DNA from: Opitutales bacterium
GTDB taxonomy: Bacteria > Verrucomicrobiota > Verrucomicrobiia > Opitutales > Coraliomargaritaceae
NCBI GenBank assembly: GCA_030729385.1
Contig: JANQXM010000006.1
Span: 54,007-118,006, forward strand
DNA: 64,000 nt
Direction: 5' to 3'
Shown here: in pieces, positions 29,405 to 39,407 of the stretch
Position numbering within the stretch: position 1 is the first letter of the stretch
Layout of the letters: each line of letters opens with the position of its first letter
Notes under the pieces: model-generated
Databases searched by the model: none
Seen by the model: only the letters and a program-made list of their open reading frames with translations
Told to the model about the DNA's origin: nothing
Made by a program: the position numbers and the translations under genes

Positions 29405-30898
29405 ATGACAGATACAACAGCCAATCAGGACAACTCGCATGACCTTTATGCCGTCCGCCTCCAGAAGCTAGAGAACCTTTGCAAGGAAGACCGTAACCCT
29501 TTCTTAGCAAATTGCGCACAGACGCATACCTCTGCTGAAGCCATTAAATTGTATCAAGAAGGCTCGGCCGATGAGGACCAACCGCGAGTTGCCATTGCCG
29601 GGCGCATCACGGTTTTCCGTGTCATGGGCAAAGCCAGCTTTATCAAAATTCAAGACCGTGACGGCCCGATTCAGTGCTACGTCACCCGCGACGAATTACC
29701 CGAAGGCGAATACAATACCTATTTCAAAAAGCTCGATCTCGGCGATATTATCGGCGTCGAGGGCCGCCTCTTTAAAACAAAGACCGGCGAAATCACAGTT
29801 CGCGCCGAGTGCTACACACTTGTTTCCAAGGCCCTTCGTCCACTTCCCGAAAAGTGGGCAGGTTTGACCGACGACGACAAAATCTATCGCCAGCGTTACC
29901 TTGATTTGATCGTCAATGCCGAGTCGCGTCAGCGTTTTCGTCAACGTTCGCAGATCATCAAAGAGATGCGTAAGTATCTTTGGGAGCGTGATTTCACTGA
30001 AGTCGAAACACCTATGTTGCAATCCGTCGCTGGCGGTGCGGCAGCTCGCCCGTTCATCACGCATTCCAATGCACTCGACTGCCAGTTCTACATGCGTATC
30101 GCATTGGAACTGTATCTAAAGCGCATGCTCGTTGCAGGCGAGGATCGCGTTTTCGAAATTGGTCGCGTCTTCCGTAACGAAGGACTTTCTCGCCGCCACA
30201 ACCCCGAGTTTACTATGCTCGAACTCTATCAAGCCTATACGGATTTCCGTGGCATGATGGAGCTCACGCAGGGTCTCATCCAGCACGTGGCCAAGACTGT
30301 GATCGGATCGCTCGAAATCGCCCGTCCAGACGGAGTGGTGATCAACCTCGATGGCGAATGGCGCGAAGCGAAGTATAAGGATTTAATCATCGAAGCCACT
30401 GGCGATGCGGAATGGTTTACCCATGACCGCGGCACTAAGCTCGAAAAGGCGCGCGCCCTCAATATCGAGGTCAACGGTGAGCTCGAAGATTACGAGATCA
30501 CCAACAACGTTTTCGAAAAAATCATCGAGCCGACACTGATTCAGCCGACATTCGTCACGCACATTCCACGCGAACTGTGCCCGCTGGCTAAGATCACACA
30601 GGACGACGAAACCACCATCGATGTGTTTGAGCTTTGCATCAATGGTCAGGAAATCGCCCCCGCATACTCGGAGCAAAACGACCCGATCATCCAGCGTAAG
30701 ATGTTTGCAGATCAAGTCGGCGAAGAGCAGCAAGATATGGACACCGATTTCCTCAATGCCCTCGAGCACGGTATGCCTCCCGCAGGCGGCATGGGTCTAG
30801 GCATTGATCGCCTCATCATTTTACTCACTGGTGCCGAAAGCATTCGCGACACGATCTTGTTCCCGAGTTTGAAGCCACTGAACCCTTCAGAGTCGTAA
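29405..30898 (+). CDS. lysS: Lysyl-tRNA synthetase, class II
   Basis: 497 residues from ATG 29405 (MTDTTANQDN); the frame continues upstream into the DUF456 start region, so this ATG is preferred. OB-fold anticodon domain (about 60-150, VAIAGRITVFRVMGKASFI), then class II motifs: motif 2 FEIGRVFRNEGLSRRHNPEFT and motif 3 GGMGLGIDRLIILLTG near the C-terminus. Charges tRNA-Lys. Confidence 0.96.
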   Translation: MTDTTANQDNSHDLYAVRLQKLENLCKEDRNPFLANCAQTHTSAEAIKLYQEGSADEDQPRVAIAGRITVFRVMGKASFIKIQDRDGPIQCYVTRDELPEGEYNTYFKKLDLGDIIGVEGRLFKTKTGEITVRAECYTLVSKALRPLPEKWAGLTDDDKIYRQRYLDLIVNAESRQRFRQRSQIIKEMRKYLWERDFTEVETPMLQSVAGGAAARPFITHSNALDCQFYMRIALELYLKRMLVAGEDRVFEIGRVFRNEGLSRRHNPEFTMLELYQAYTDFRGMMELTQGLIQHVAKTVIGSLEIARPDGVVINLDGEWREAKYKDLIIEATGDAEWFTHDRGTKLEKARALNIEVNGELEDYEITNNVFEKIIEPTLIQPTFVTHIPRELCPLAKITQDDETTIDVFELCINGQEIAPAYSEQNDPIIQRKMFADQVGEEQQDMDTDFLNALEHGMPPAGGMGLGIDRLIILLTGAESIRDTILFPSLKPLNPSES

Positions 30899-31081
30899 GA
30901 GAGTAAGCACCTTATTTCTTTTGCCCAGAGCTGAAGTGGTGTTTCTCGTAGACGGCGCGGATGCGTTTCACAGCAGTGCGATGGGTCTGTAAAGAGGGCG
31001 TTATATCATTTTCGGGCAGTATGAATAGTGAACTTTACCTTGAATTTAGCCTGTAGGTGGTTATCTACAAATCAGTTATAT

Positions 31082-31146
31082 ATCCGTAAACCCCGCGGAT
31101 TCAGGTCGTAGAAGCCTGTTGTTTCACAATTAAACCCCGATTGTGA
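31082..31146 (+). ncRNA. Candidate structured rny leader: two hairpins with identical 9-nt loops
   Basis: Hairpin 1: ATCCG (31082-31086), loop TAAACCCCG (31087-31095), CGGAT (31096-31100). Hairpin 2: TCACAAT (31124-31130), loop TAAACCCCG (31131-31139), ATTGTGA (31140-31146). Stems differ in sequence while the loop is the same, a pattern expected for a selected RNA structure. AAACCCC of each loop is complementary to GGGGTTT at 31191-31197, codons 7-9 of rny. The element ends 24 nt before the rny start. A cis-regulatory role is inference. Confidence 0.5.
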
Positions 31147-31170
31147 TCTTTGTTCTAATTAGATATATCT

Positions 31171-32664
31171 ATGAATTTTGATCAGATAGTGGGGTTTGCT
31201 GCAGGTGCTGTAATTGGCATTTTTGCTGTGCTGTTTTTCTTTAAGCGTCGTTTTGCACGTAAGGAAGATGTCTTGGGGCAGAAATTGGATGTTGAGGTTC
31301 GCGAGGCACGTTTGGCTATTCGCGAAGAGCAGTCTGAGCAGGAATTAAAGTTCAAACAGAGGTCAGCTGAGCTGGATCTGGCGACGAAGGAAAACACCCG
31401 GCGTGAGGAACTTTTAGGTAAACAAGAAGCTGCCATTGAGGAAAAATCCAAAGAGCTATCCCGAGAGCAAAGGCTCCTCGAGGATGCCGAGCATGAAGCT
31501 GAGAAGATACGCCGGTTGTATCGCTTAAAGCTCCACCAGATCACTCAAATGGATCAAGGCGAGGCGCGCCAATTGTTGCTTCGGAATACGGAGAAGGAGT
31601 GCGAGCAAGAGATCCGCGATCTGCGTCGCACCGTGCTTGGTCGATCTGAGTCGGAAGTTTCGGATGAAGCCAAGCGCATCCTTTTGGCTGCGATGCAACG
31701 CATCACGAGTCAGCCCATGAACGACGCCACGGCGACGGTGGTGAATTTGCCGAGTGAAGAAATGAAAGGCCGTATCATCGGTCGTGAAGGGCGCAATATC
31801 CGAACTTTTGAGCATGCGACGGGCACGACGTTGATGATCGATGAGACTCCGGACTCCGTTTTGATTTCTTGTTTCGATCCTGTGCGTCGTGAGATTGCAC
31901 GGATTGCACTCGAAGCACTGTTGCGCGATGGGCGCATCCACCCGTCAAGCATCGAGGAAGAAGTGCTCAAGGCTGAAGATGAAATGCATGCGAATGTGAT
32001 TGACCTAGGGGAAGGAGCCTTGCGTAAGCTTCGCTTAAGTTCTGTTCATCCGGAGGTAGTCGCTTTGTTGGGCAAGTTGCACTACCGACTTTCAAATAAT
32101 CAAAACACGCTGGCCCACTCAGTCGAAGTTGCCAACTTATGTGCATTGATTGCCTCTGAAATTGGCTTGGATCCTGTCCTCGCGAAACGCGCGGGTCTGT
32201 TTCACGATATTGGAAAAGCGGTGGACGAGGAGTATGCTGGGAGCCATGCAATGGTCGGGGCCGACATTATCAAGCAACACGGTGAGGATCCTCGAGTGGT
32301 CAATGCTGCGGCAGCGCACCACAAGGAAGTGCCGGCTGAAAGTGTTTATGCCGGGCTGGTCATGGTGGCAGATGCATTGTCTGCGGTTCGACCTGGCGCG
32401 CGCGCATCATCGATCGATGGCTTCATTTCCCGCGTAAGAAGTATCGAAGAGATTGCGCAGGCGGAAGCCGGTGTGATCGATGCATATGCAATTCAGGCGG
32501 GTCGCGAGGTGCGTGTTATTGTAGAACCTGAGTCGGTCGGTGATGAGGAAGCGCGACAGATTGCCCGTAAAATACGTTCTAGAATTGAAGAAGAATTAAA
32601 CTATCCCGGGTCGATTGAAATAACTGTCATCCGAGAACAACGATTTAGCGAAACTGCCGTATGA
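31171..32664 (+). CDS. rny: Ribonuclease Y
   Basis: 497 residues. N-terminal membrane helix ([18 protein letters not shown], about 7-24), a long charged coiled coil (about 30-150), KH domain ([19 protein letters not shown], about 190-210) and HD domain with HSVEVANLC and [10 protein letters not shown] (about 310-355). RNase Y is the membrane-anchored endonuclease that starts mRNA decay. Its stop overlaps the following start by 4 bp (ATGA). The leader holds an unusual pair of hairpins that may self-regulate it. Confidence 0.95.
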   Translation: MNFDQIVGFAAGAVIGIFAVLFFFKRRFARKEDVLGQKLDVEVREARLAIREEQSEQELKFKQRSAELDLATKENTRREELLGKQEAAIEEKSKELSREQRLLEDAEHEAEKIRRLYRLKLHQITQMDQGEARQLLLRNTEKECEQEIRDLRRTVLGRSESEVSDEAKRILLAAMQRITSQPMNDATATVVNLPSEEMKGRIIGREGRNIRTFEHATGTTLMIDETPDSVLISCFDPVRREIARIALEALLRDGRIHPSSIEEEVLKAEDEMHANVIDLGEGALRKLRLSSVHPEVVALLGKLHYRLSNNQNTLAHSVEVANLCALIASEIGLDPVLAKRAGLFHDIGKAVDEEYAGSHAMVGADIIKQHGEDPRVVNAAAAHHKEVPAESVYAGLVMVADALSAVRPGARASSIDGFISRVRSIEEIAQAEAGVIDAYAIQAGREVRVIVEPESVGDEEARQIARKIRSRIEEELNYPGSIEITVIREQRFSETAV

Positions 32665-33686
32665 TCCAACGTCTATTACCCCCCCTCTTTGTTGTCCTTT
32701 TCGCAGGATGCAACCTAGCGCTGTCTGCTGCGCCGCAAGTGATTTCTCTGGATACTGGTGAGCGAGTGGTCGGAGATGTGTTGGCGCATTCAACGGATAA
32801 AGTGCTTTATATCCAGTCTAGCCTACTCGGCGAGATGTCGGTCGCACGTGAGCGAGTGGTCAAGATGGAGCCACAGGTAAAAGCAGCGAATGTTAAAAAG
32901 GCGCCAGTGGCTGTGGTTGCCCCCAAGAAGCAAATTGCCCTCACCACTGAAGAGATCGAGCACATCGAAGAGCGTCGGGTCATCGATACTTTGAAAGAGT
33001 TTAAAGCCCCGGATTCTTGGAATGGTAATTTACGTTTGGGTATGAATCTCAGTCAGGGCGATCGTAAATGGACGGAAACCTATGCGCGGGGTAATTTAGA
33101 GATTAAACCGCATCAGAGCCCTCACTTTTATCGTTTTAATGGCTCGTATACTTATCGAGAGTCCGAGCGCAGCAATGGCAGTTCATTCAAGTCTACCGAT
33201 AAGTATGACACTACTTTTATCTATCGCGGCACGTTCTACGATAATTGGTTTGTGCAAAATTCTATTGGCGGACGTGTTGATCAAATCAAAGGGATCGACC
33301 GCGAAATACAGGAAGCGATTGGCGTCGGCTACAAGTTTGAGCCGAATAGCACTATCGAGATATTAGTCGGCGGAGGTGGCGGTATCGAGGAATTCGAGAC
33401 CGAATTTAATGATACACGTGAGGGTTGGCATTCATTGATGAATGTTTTTCAAGAAGCTAACTGGAAGCCTTTCGCAAGGACCTCTTTTGTGCAGAAGTTT
33501 AACTATTACTGGAATCCTGAGGACTCTGAGCAATATAACTATATGTTGTCTGCTGCGATTCGTTATCGACTGACTGATTTAATCGGCTTCGAGTTCTCCT
33601 ATAATAAAGATTTCGATAACGATATCGGTAGCGGGACTTCTAAGGACGACACTCAGTGGCGCAATGCCTTGGTGGTTTACTTTTAG
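32661..33686 (+). CDS. DUF481 putative outer-membrane protein
   Basis: 341 residues, translationally coupled to rny by an ATGA overlap. Signal peptide at about 1-25 ([20 protein letters not shown]; the GC could be a lipobox but spacing to the SAA site makes ordinary cleavage possible). About 40-80 is a small beta domain ([17 protein letters not shown]), then from about 120 alternating Tyr/Phe/Arg beta strands of a DUF481 barrel ending WRNALVVYF, with a C-terminal aromatic residue as in outer-membrane barrels. Function unknown. Confidence 0.8.
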   Translation: MIQRLLPPLFVVLFAGCNLALSAAPQVISLDTGERVVGDVLAHSTDKVLYIQSSLLGEMSVARERVVKMEPQVKAANVKKAPVAVVAPKKQIALTTEEIEHIEERRVIDTLKEFKAPDSWNGNLRLGMNLSQGDRKWTETYARGNLEIKPHQSPHFYRFNGSYTYRESERSNGSSFKSTDKYDTTFIYRGTFYDNWFVQNSIGGRVDQIKGIDREIQEAIGVGYKFEPNSTIEILVGGGGGIEEFETEFNDTREGWHSLMNVFQEANWKPFARTSFVQKFNYYWNPEDSEQYNYMLSAAIRYRLTDLIGFEFSYNKDFDNDIGSGTSKDDTQWRNALVVYF

Positions 33687-35749
33687 GCGATCAAGCCATC
33701 GCGTCGCAGGAGCGCATCCGGGTCTGGTGCGCGGTGCATGAAGTCCTTGAATAATTTTGCGGGGTCTTCCGAGTTACCTTTTGCTAGGATCTTCTCGCGG
33801 AAGTCGCGACCTGTTTCTGGGCAAAGGATGCCTTCTTTTTGGAAGCGCGTAAAGGCGTCTGCATCCAGCACTTCTGCCCATTTATAGGAGTAGTAACCTG
33901 CGGCGTAGCCCGTGGCGCTACTGAATAGGTGCCCGAAGTTGAACACATTTGATTTGGGCTCGGTTTTATATTCAGCGCTATAGCCTGCGAGGCTTTCTTT
34001 GATGAAGGCGTCCAGATCGGCTTTGTCGGAGTTGGGCCAATTGATGTGCAGTTCTAGATCCATTTTACCCATTGAGAGTTGGCGGGCGTTTGCGCTGGCT
34101 TTCATGTAGTTGCGGGCAGCCAACATTTTTTCGAAGAGCGCTTCCGGAATGGGTTCGCCGGTTTCGTGATGCCGCGCGAAGAGATCTAGGCTTTCGCGTT
34201 CCCAGCACCAGTTCTCCATGATTTGAGAAGGCAGCTCGACAAAGTCCCATGGCACATTGACACCATTGAGAGATTTGACTTCGACCTCGCCACAGAGGTG
34301 GTGGAGGAGGTGCCCGAACTCATGGAAAATCGTCTCGACCTCACGGTGGTTGAGCAGCGCGGCTTGGTCGCCGACAGAGGGTGTTAAATTGCCGCAGATG
34401 AGCCCGAGGTGTGGGCTGCGCTCGCCGGCAGTGGTGTCGCGCTGACCGGTGATAAAGTAATTCATCCACGCCCCGCCACGTTTTGATTCACGTGGGTGCC
34501 AATCTGCGTAGAAGGAGCCAAGGTGTTCATTGCTGTTGATGTCGAAAAGATCGTAAAACTTCACTTCGGGGTGCCAAACTTCCGCGGAGGACTCGAGATT
34601 CGTGTCCTGTTCTTCGATTCTAAGACCGAAGATTTGTTGGGCGATTTCGAACATGCCACTTATCACGCGATTGATTGGGAAGTAAGGACGCAGCACTTCT
34701 TCATCGAAGTCGTAATTGGCCTTACGTTGCTTTTCTGCCCAGTAACTGCTCTCCCATGGTTCGAGTAATTCGGTCGATGTGTTAGTGACCTTGGCTTTAA
34801 ACTCGCGAAGGGTAAGCACCTCGTCGTTGAATTGCTCTTTGACTTTTTCGAAGATGGTTTCGCCGAATTTGAGAGCTGCTTGACCGGAGGCCGCCATGCG
34901 ACGCTCGGTGACATGGTCTGCAAAATTGGCTTGGCCCACGAGTTGGGCAAATTCATGGCGCAGGTCGAGGATCTCGCGGACTAAGTCGCGATTGTCGTGG
35001 GGCTCATTGCGACCGGTAGCTGCGTAGGCCTGCCAGACTTCCTTTCGCAGTGCATCGCTATCAGCGTAAGTTAGCACGGGAATGAGTGAGGGCGCTTGGA
35101 GCGTGAAGCGCCACGCGTCGGCATGGTCTTTTTGAAGCGCATTTTGTTTTGCGGCGTCGATCGCAGATTGGGGGAGTCCGGCGAGGAGTGATTCATCGGT
35201 GATGATTTTCTCCCAGCCATTGGTGGCATCGAGGCAATTTTCCGAGTATTTTTGAGTGATTTCAGCGAGACGGCTTTGAATGTCGCCCGCGCGCTTCTTT
35301 TGCTCTTTGGGAAGGTCGGCACCTTGTTCTCGGAAGTCTGCGAGTGTTTCGTGGACGTAGCGTTTTTTGGTGGGGGAGAGCGCTTGGGCGGCGGGGCTTT
35401 CTCCGAATGCTTTCAGAGTGTTCCAAAGGGCTTCATTTAGTGGGATGCTTGAAAAGAACTCAGAGACCTTGGGCAGCATGGCATTATGCGCTCCGCGTAG
35501 CTCCGGGCTATTGGCGACTGAATCTAAATGTGAGACGAGGCCCCAGGCACGGTTGAGTGTTTCCAGTCCATCATCCAGGGCGACAATGGTGTTTTCATAA
35601 GTGAGTGTGGTGTCAGTGCTTGCTAGCGCAGCGACGGCATCGACCGCGGCTTGGGCGTCTGCGAGTGCCTTTGAGATGTCGGTCTCAATGTGCTCTGGAG
35701 TGAGCGTGGACCAGCGAATGTGGAAGTCGTTTTGTAGAAAAGGATTCAT
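33683..35749 (-). CDS. prlC: M3 family oligopeptidase (oligopeptidase A-like)
   Basis: 688 residues, full length. The zinc site is HEFGHLLHHL (HExxH, about 465-474) with the downstream Glu in the helix after NGVNVPWDFVELPSQ, typical of thimet/oligopeptidase A enzymes. The N-terminus (TPEHIETDISKALADAQ) matches PrlC. Cytosolic degradation of peptides. Its stop overlaps the convergent DUF481 gene. Dcp (dipeptidyl carboxypeptidase) is a less likely alternative. Confidence 0.85.
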   Translation of the reverse strand: MNPFLQNDFHIRWSTLTPEHIETDISKALADAQAAVDAVAALASTDTTLTYENTIVALDDGLETLNRAWGLVSHLDSVANSPELRGAHNAMLPKVSEFFSSIPLNEALWNTLKAFGESPAAQALSPTKKRYVHETLADFREQGADLPKEQKKRAGDIQSRLAEITQKYSENCLDATNGWEKIITDESLLAGLPQSAIDAAKQNALQKDHADAWRFTLQAPSLIPVLTYADSDALRKEVWQAYAATGRNEPHDNRDLVREILDLRHEFAQLVGQANFADHVTERRMAASGQAALKFGETIFEKVKEQFNDEVLTLREFKAKVTNTSTELLEPWESSYWAEKQRKANYDFDEEVLRPYFPINRVISGMFEIAQQIFGLRIEEQDTNLESSAEVWHPEVKFYDLFDINSNEHLGSFYADWHPRESKRGGAWMNYFITGQRDTTAGERSPHLGLICGNLTPSVGDQAALLNHREVETIFHEFGHLLHHLCGEVEVKSLNGVNVPWDFVELPSQIMENWCWERESLDLFARHHETGEPIPEALFEKMLAARNYMKASANARQLSMGKMDLELHINWPNSDKADLDAFIKESLAGYSAEYKTEPKSNVFNFGHLFSSATGYAAGYYSYKWAEVLDADAFTRFQKEGILCPETGRDFREKILAKGNSEDPAKLFKDFMHRAPDPDALLRRDGLIA

Positions 35750-35885
35750 ATAGTGGGTGACTGTAGTTTTGGAATGAGGTCTGTCAGTGCTTAATCTGAT
35801 AGTTTGTTGGATGCTGACTAATGAAAACGCATAAGATGTGAAATATCTTTGCCGAGCGCGGCTGAATTTTGCTTTAATGTTTCTT

Positions 35886-36869
35886 ATGTGTTCACAAAAA
35901 GCGATTCGTCATCACTCATTTGGCAAGCCTGAAGAGGTATTGAAGTTGGAAGAAATTTCAGTGCCGGAACCGCAAGCTGGTGAGGTGCGAGTGCGTTTGT
36001 TGGCTGCCACGATCAATCCGTCGGATTATGGTATGGTCGGCGGGAGCTATGGGCGGCTACGTGAGTTGCCAGCGATAGCAGGTCGCGAGGGTGTCGGTGT
36101 CGTGGATGTGCTCGGTGAAGGTGTGAGTGGTCTCGCAGTTGGCGATTTTGTGCGCTTCCCGGGTGAGGCAGGTGCGTGGTGCGAGTATGCTTGTGCACCT
36201 GTGGGCGATCTCCTTGCAGTCCCTAGCGATGTCCCAGTCGAGCAAGCTGCGGTTTCTTTTATCAATCCGCCGACAGCTTATTGCTTATTGCGGGAAGTGG
36301 TTGATTTGGCTCCCGGAAGTTGGGTGGTGCAAAATGCGGGCAACTCGGCGGTGGGTTTGTCTGTTATCCAGATGGCGCGTGCAATGGGTTTGAAGACCAT
36401 CAGCCAAGTGCGCCGCGAGGCATTGATCGAACCACTTAAAGCGATGGGGGCCGATCATGTTGTGTTGGAAGGCAGTGACTGGGCGAAAACTGCCAATGAA
36501 TTGACGGGCGGCGAGCCGATACGCTTGGCGCTTAACTCGATCGGAGGTGCGAGTGCGACCGACCAAATTAAGGTCTTGGGTGACTCCGGCACGCAAGTGA
36601 CGTTTGGTGGTATGGTCGGTGATTTGGTCCGCTTCCCGACACGTTTTCTTATTTTTAATGATGTTCGAATGGTTGGCTTTTGGTGGGATCAATGGTCACG
36701 TCGTCATGGTGTTGAGTGTGTGCGCGAAGTGATGAATGCGGTCTATGCGATGATGCTGAGTGGCGACTTAAAGCTCCCGATTGAGGAGACGTATGCTTTT
36801 CAGAATTTCCAAGCCGCATTGGCGCATGATAAGCAGCCGAGATTGGGCAAAATATTGCTTCGGCCGTAA
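35886..36869 (+). CDS. MDR zinc-free oxidoreductase, 2-enoyl-thioester-reductase-like
   Basis: 327 residues from ATG 35886 (MCSQKAIRHHSFGKPEE); two ATGs upstream (35838, 35877) are in frame but give a hydrophobic lead with no family match. GroES-like domain opens with EEISVPEPQAGEVRVRL and ATINPSDYGMVGG; Rossmann motif NAGNSAVGLSVIQMARAMG. No zinc ligands are evident. The NxGNSxVG motif and the YGxxxG region resemble mitochondrial trans-2-enoyl reductase (MECR/Etr1), acting in fatty-acid synthesis; quinone reductase is the alternative. Monocistronic. Confidence 0.75.
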   Translation: MCSQKAIRHHSFGKPEEVLKLEEISVPEPQAGEVRVRLLAATINPSDYGMVGGSYGRLRELPAIAGREGVGVVDVLGEGVSGLAVGDFVRFPGEAGAWCEYACAPVGDLLAVPSDVPVEQAAVSFINPPTAYCLLREVVDLAPGSWVVQNAGNSAVGLSVIQMARAMGLKTISQVRREALIEPLKAMGADHVVLEGSDWAKTANELTGGEPIRLALNSIGGASATDQIKVLGDSGTQVTFGGMVGDLVRFPTRFLIFNDVRMVGFWWDQWSRRHGVECVREVMNAVYAMMLSGDLKLPIEETYAFQNFQAALAHDKQPRLGKILLRP

Positions 36870-37001
36870 GTATTACGCGGTCAGAACGGGTCGAGCATGT
36901 TGTTTTCGGGATCTATCGACTATGTAGCTATTGTCTTGCGAGAGTAACGGTATTGTAGGTAGTGATAATCTGGCAACAGGGTTGAGTTGCTCGGCTGAGT
37001 C

Positions 37002-39407
37002 ATGAATATTTTTAGTGAGCGCGAACGTAATACAGAGGCTGGATTTTATGGCCTCTATCAACGCTTTGAAAATGTAGCGATCTATTTGCTATTCTTCACT
37101 TCTTTATCTTTGGCACTTAGCTTGATTGGCACGTTGCATTGGGCAGAACCTTTATCTCTGCCTTTGGCGCTTTCCTTCGCGATGATCGCGGCATTACGTT
37201 TTCGAATGACCGCGGTGATTGTCATCACTGCGATTACAGTGGTGGTTGTGGGAGTGTTTTATTTTTTGGATTTGGGCGCTTTTGGCACCCCAGAGTTAAC
37301 GTATCCGGCGCTCTTTAGTTTAGGCCTGATCACATTGTTTCTGATCGCGAGTTGTATTGTTGCAGTGGTGACGGGTTACCATATGCAGACGGTTTCGCTT
37401 TCTGCTCGTCGTGAGAATATGTTGCACAAGGTTTTTGATGCATTGCCGATTGGTATTTGGGTGCGGACGCGAAATGGTGAGACAGTATTTTTGAATGACC
37501 GTTGGGCTAGCTTTTCTTCGAAAGATAAAGAGTATTGGATGCGCGAGGACTTTACTGTAGCACCGGTTCGTTTGGGCACCCTGTGGGAGCGATCTGTCTG
37601 TGAGGTTTTAGATGCCGAGGACGGTGCGATACGCTATCAAACCGTTGAGCTGACTGATCGGAGTGGCCGCGAGTTGAGTATGACTTTGCTGACGCTCCAC
37701 ATCTACATTGATCAGCTCGAAGACTATGGAACCCTGTCATTGTTAGTCGATGAGACAGCCTTGCGAATCTATGAAGACAAGGTGCGGACGAGTGAGGATA
37801 GCCTTCGCTTCGCATTGGATAATGCGGAGATGGGTTTTTGGGATCAGAATCTTGAGACGCGTGAGATTACTTGTGATTTAAATTGGTTGAAAATTTTGGG
37901 TTTGGATGACGAACCTGGTCTGGATTTGCTAGAGACGTGGAAAACACGCATTCATCCAGATGATTCTGCCCGAGTGACCGAAGTTTATAAGCGTTATTTC
38001 GAGTCAGGTGGGCATTCCGTGTGTGTTACTTATCGTATACGTAAAGGGCAACAAAAGTATATCTGGGTGCAGGACTACGTGGGGGTGGTCGAACGTGCCG
38101 CAGACGGTTCCATTAAGCGGATCATGGGCACGATGCAGGACATCACCGAGCGCAAACAGTTTGAACTCGATTTGAAGCACGCCAAAGAGCGAGCCGAAGC
38201 CGCAAGTGAGGCAAAAGGACAATTTATCGCCACCATCTCGCATGAAATTCGCACGCCATTGAATGCGATCATCGGGCTATCCAGTTTTCTTGCTGAGTCC
38301 GAGATGCCGGAGGATCAACTGGATTTGGCGCAAACGATTTACAGTAGTGGTAAGAGCTTGCTGATGTTGGTGAACGATATTCTCGATTTTTCAAAAATTG
38401 AGTCGGGTCGGTTGGATTTGGAAATGCAAGAGTATCCTTTGCGTCTATGCTTTGAAGAGTGCGTGAAATTATTTAAGGTCCGCGCCAATGAAAAGGATGT
38501 AACACTGAGTTTAAACCTAGCCGATTCGTTAACTGAATATGCTATCGGTGATATGGAACGGTTGCGGCAGATTGTGCAGAACCTGTTGGCCAATGCTTTG
38601 AAGTTTACCGATTCCGGTGAAGTCGAGATTTGCGTGCGACCTGTTGCGGTTTCAGATTTGCCAGAAGATCGGCGACCTGATCCTTTCGAGCCGATAGGTT
38701 ATTTGGACCAGGCTGATCACGGTTATTTGGAAGTGTTGGTCAAAGATAGCGGCATCGGTATCCCTGAGGAGCGCCAACATATATTGTTTAAAGCCTTTAG
38801 TCAGGTGGATGCCTCGACCACTCGTAAATACGGAGGCACGGGTCTTGGGTTGGCCATCAGCAAGCGCTTGGTCGATGGGATGGGTGGCAAAATCTGGCTA
38901 GAAAGCAACGATGGAGAGGGGGCGACCTTTGGATTTGTGGTGCGCACCTATTTGGTGGCAGATGAAGATGCAGAGAGTCCGGTCAGCTCAGACGGTCACG
39001 CGTTGGAGCAACCAGTGAAGCGAATATCGGAGCAACATCCATGTGATATCCTAGTTGTTGGCGATCATTCGGACACGACTGTGCTGCTGAAGGCTTTTCG
39101 TCAACTTGGGTATGCCCCACACCATAGTTTGGAGTATGATTTAAGTTCGGGCGCATTTATCCGCCGCCATTATAATCTGATATTTATATGGATGGATGAC
39201 GAGGACCGTGCTCTTGAGTTAACACGACAGATCTGCAACAATGCTGGCATCAAAAAAACCGCTTCGATAATTGGTTGCGCACCAGCAGGGCGCAGGGTTT
39301 CAGACAAGCGATGTAACTTGTCTGGTATGCAAGCAGTCGTGGATGCGCCGATAGGCCCCGCCGAATTGTCGGAAGTTATTTTAACTACGCTTGGTGTGCA
39401 CGGTTGA
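37002..39407 (+). CDS. Membrane hybrid histidine kinase with degenerate receiver
   Basis: 801 residues. Five N-terminal hydrophobic helices (about 25-125), two PAS-like regions (about 140-245 and 260-385), HisKA with H414 ([14 protein letters not shown]), HATPase with the G1 box DSGIGIPEE and [13 protein letters not shown], and a C-terminal receiver-like domain (about 680-800). The receiver appears inactive: [10 protein letters not shown] lacks the paired acidic residues, and the acceptor position in [10 protein letters not shown] is Trp rather than Asp. Overlaps the convergent leuA stop by 23 bp. No cognate response regulator is adjacent. Confidence 0.85.
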   Translation: MNIFSERERNTEAGFYGLYQRFENVAIYLLFFTSLSLALSLIGTLHWAEPLSLPLALSFAMIAALRFRMTAVIVITAITVVVVGVFYFLDLGAFGTPELTYPALFSLGLITLFLIASCIVAVVTGYHMQTVSLSARRENMLHKVFDALPIGIWVRTRNGETVFLNDRWASFSSKDKEYWMREDFTVAPVRLGTLWERSVCEVLDAEDGAIRYQTVELTDRSGRELSMTLLTLHIYIDQLEDYGTLSLLVDETALRIYEDKVRTSEDSLRFALDNAEMGFWDQNLETREITCDLNWLKILGLDDEPGLDLLETWKTRIHPDDSARVTEVYKRYFESGGHSVCVTYRIRKGQQKYIWVQDYVGVVERAADGSIKRIMGTMQDITERKQFELDLKHAKERAEAASEAKGQFIATISHEIRTPLNAIIGLSSFLAESEMPEDQLDLAQTIYSSGKSLLMLVNDILDFSKIESGRLDLEMQEYPLRLCFEECVKLFKVRANEKDVTLSLNLADSLTEYAIGDMERLRQIVQNLLANALKFTDSGEVEICVRPVAVSDLPEDRRPDPFEPIGYLDQADHGYLEVLVKDSGIGIPEERQHILFKAFSQVDASTTRKYGGTGLGLAISKRLVDGMGGKIWLESNDGEGATFGFVVRTYLVADEDAESPVSSDGHALEQPVKRISEQHPCDILVVGDHSDTTVLLKAFRQLGYAPHHSLEYDLSSGAFIRRHYNLIFIWMDDEDRALELTRQICNNAGIKKTASIIGCAPAGRRVSDKRCNLSGMQAVVDAPIGPAELSEVILTTLGVHG

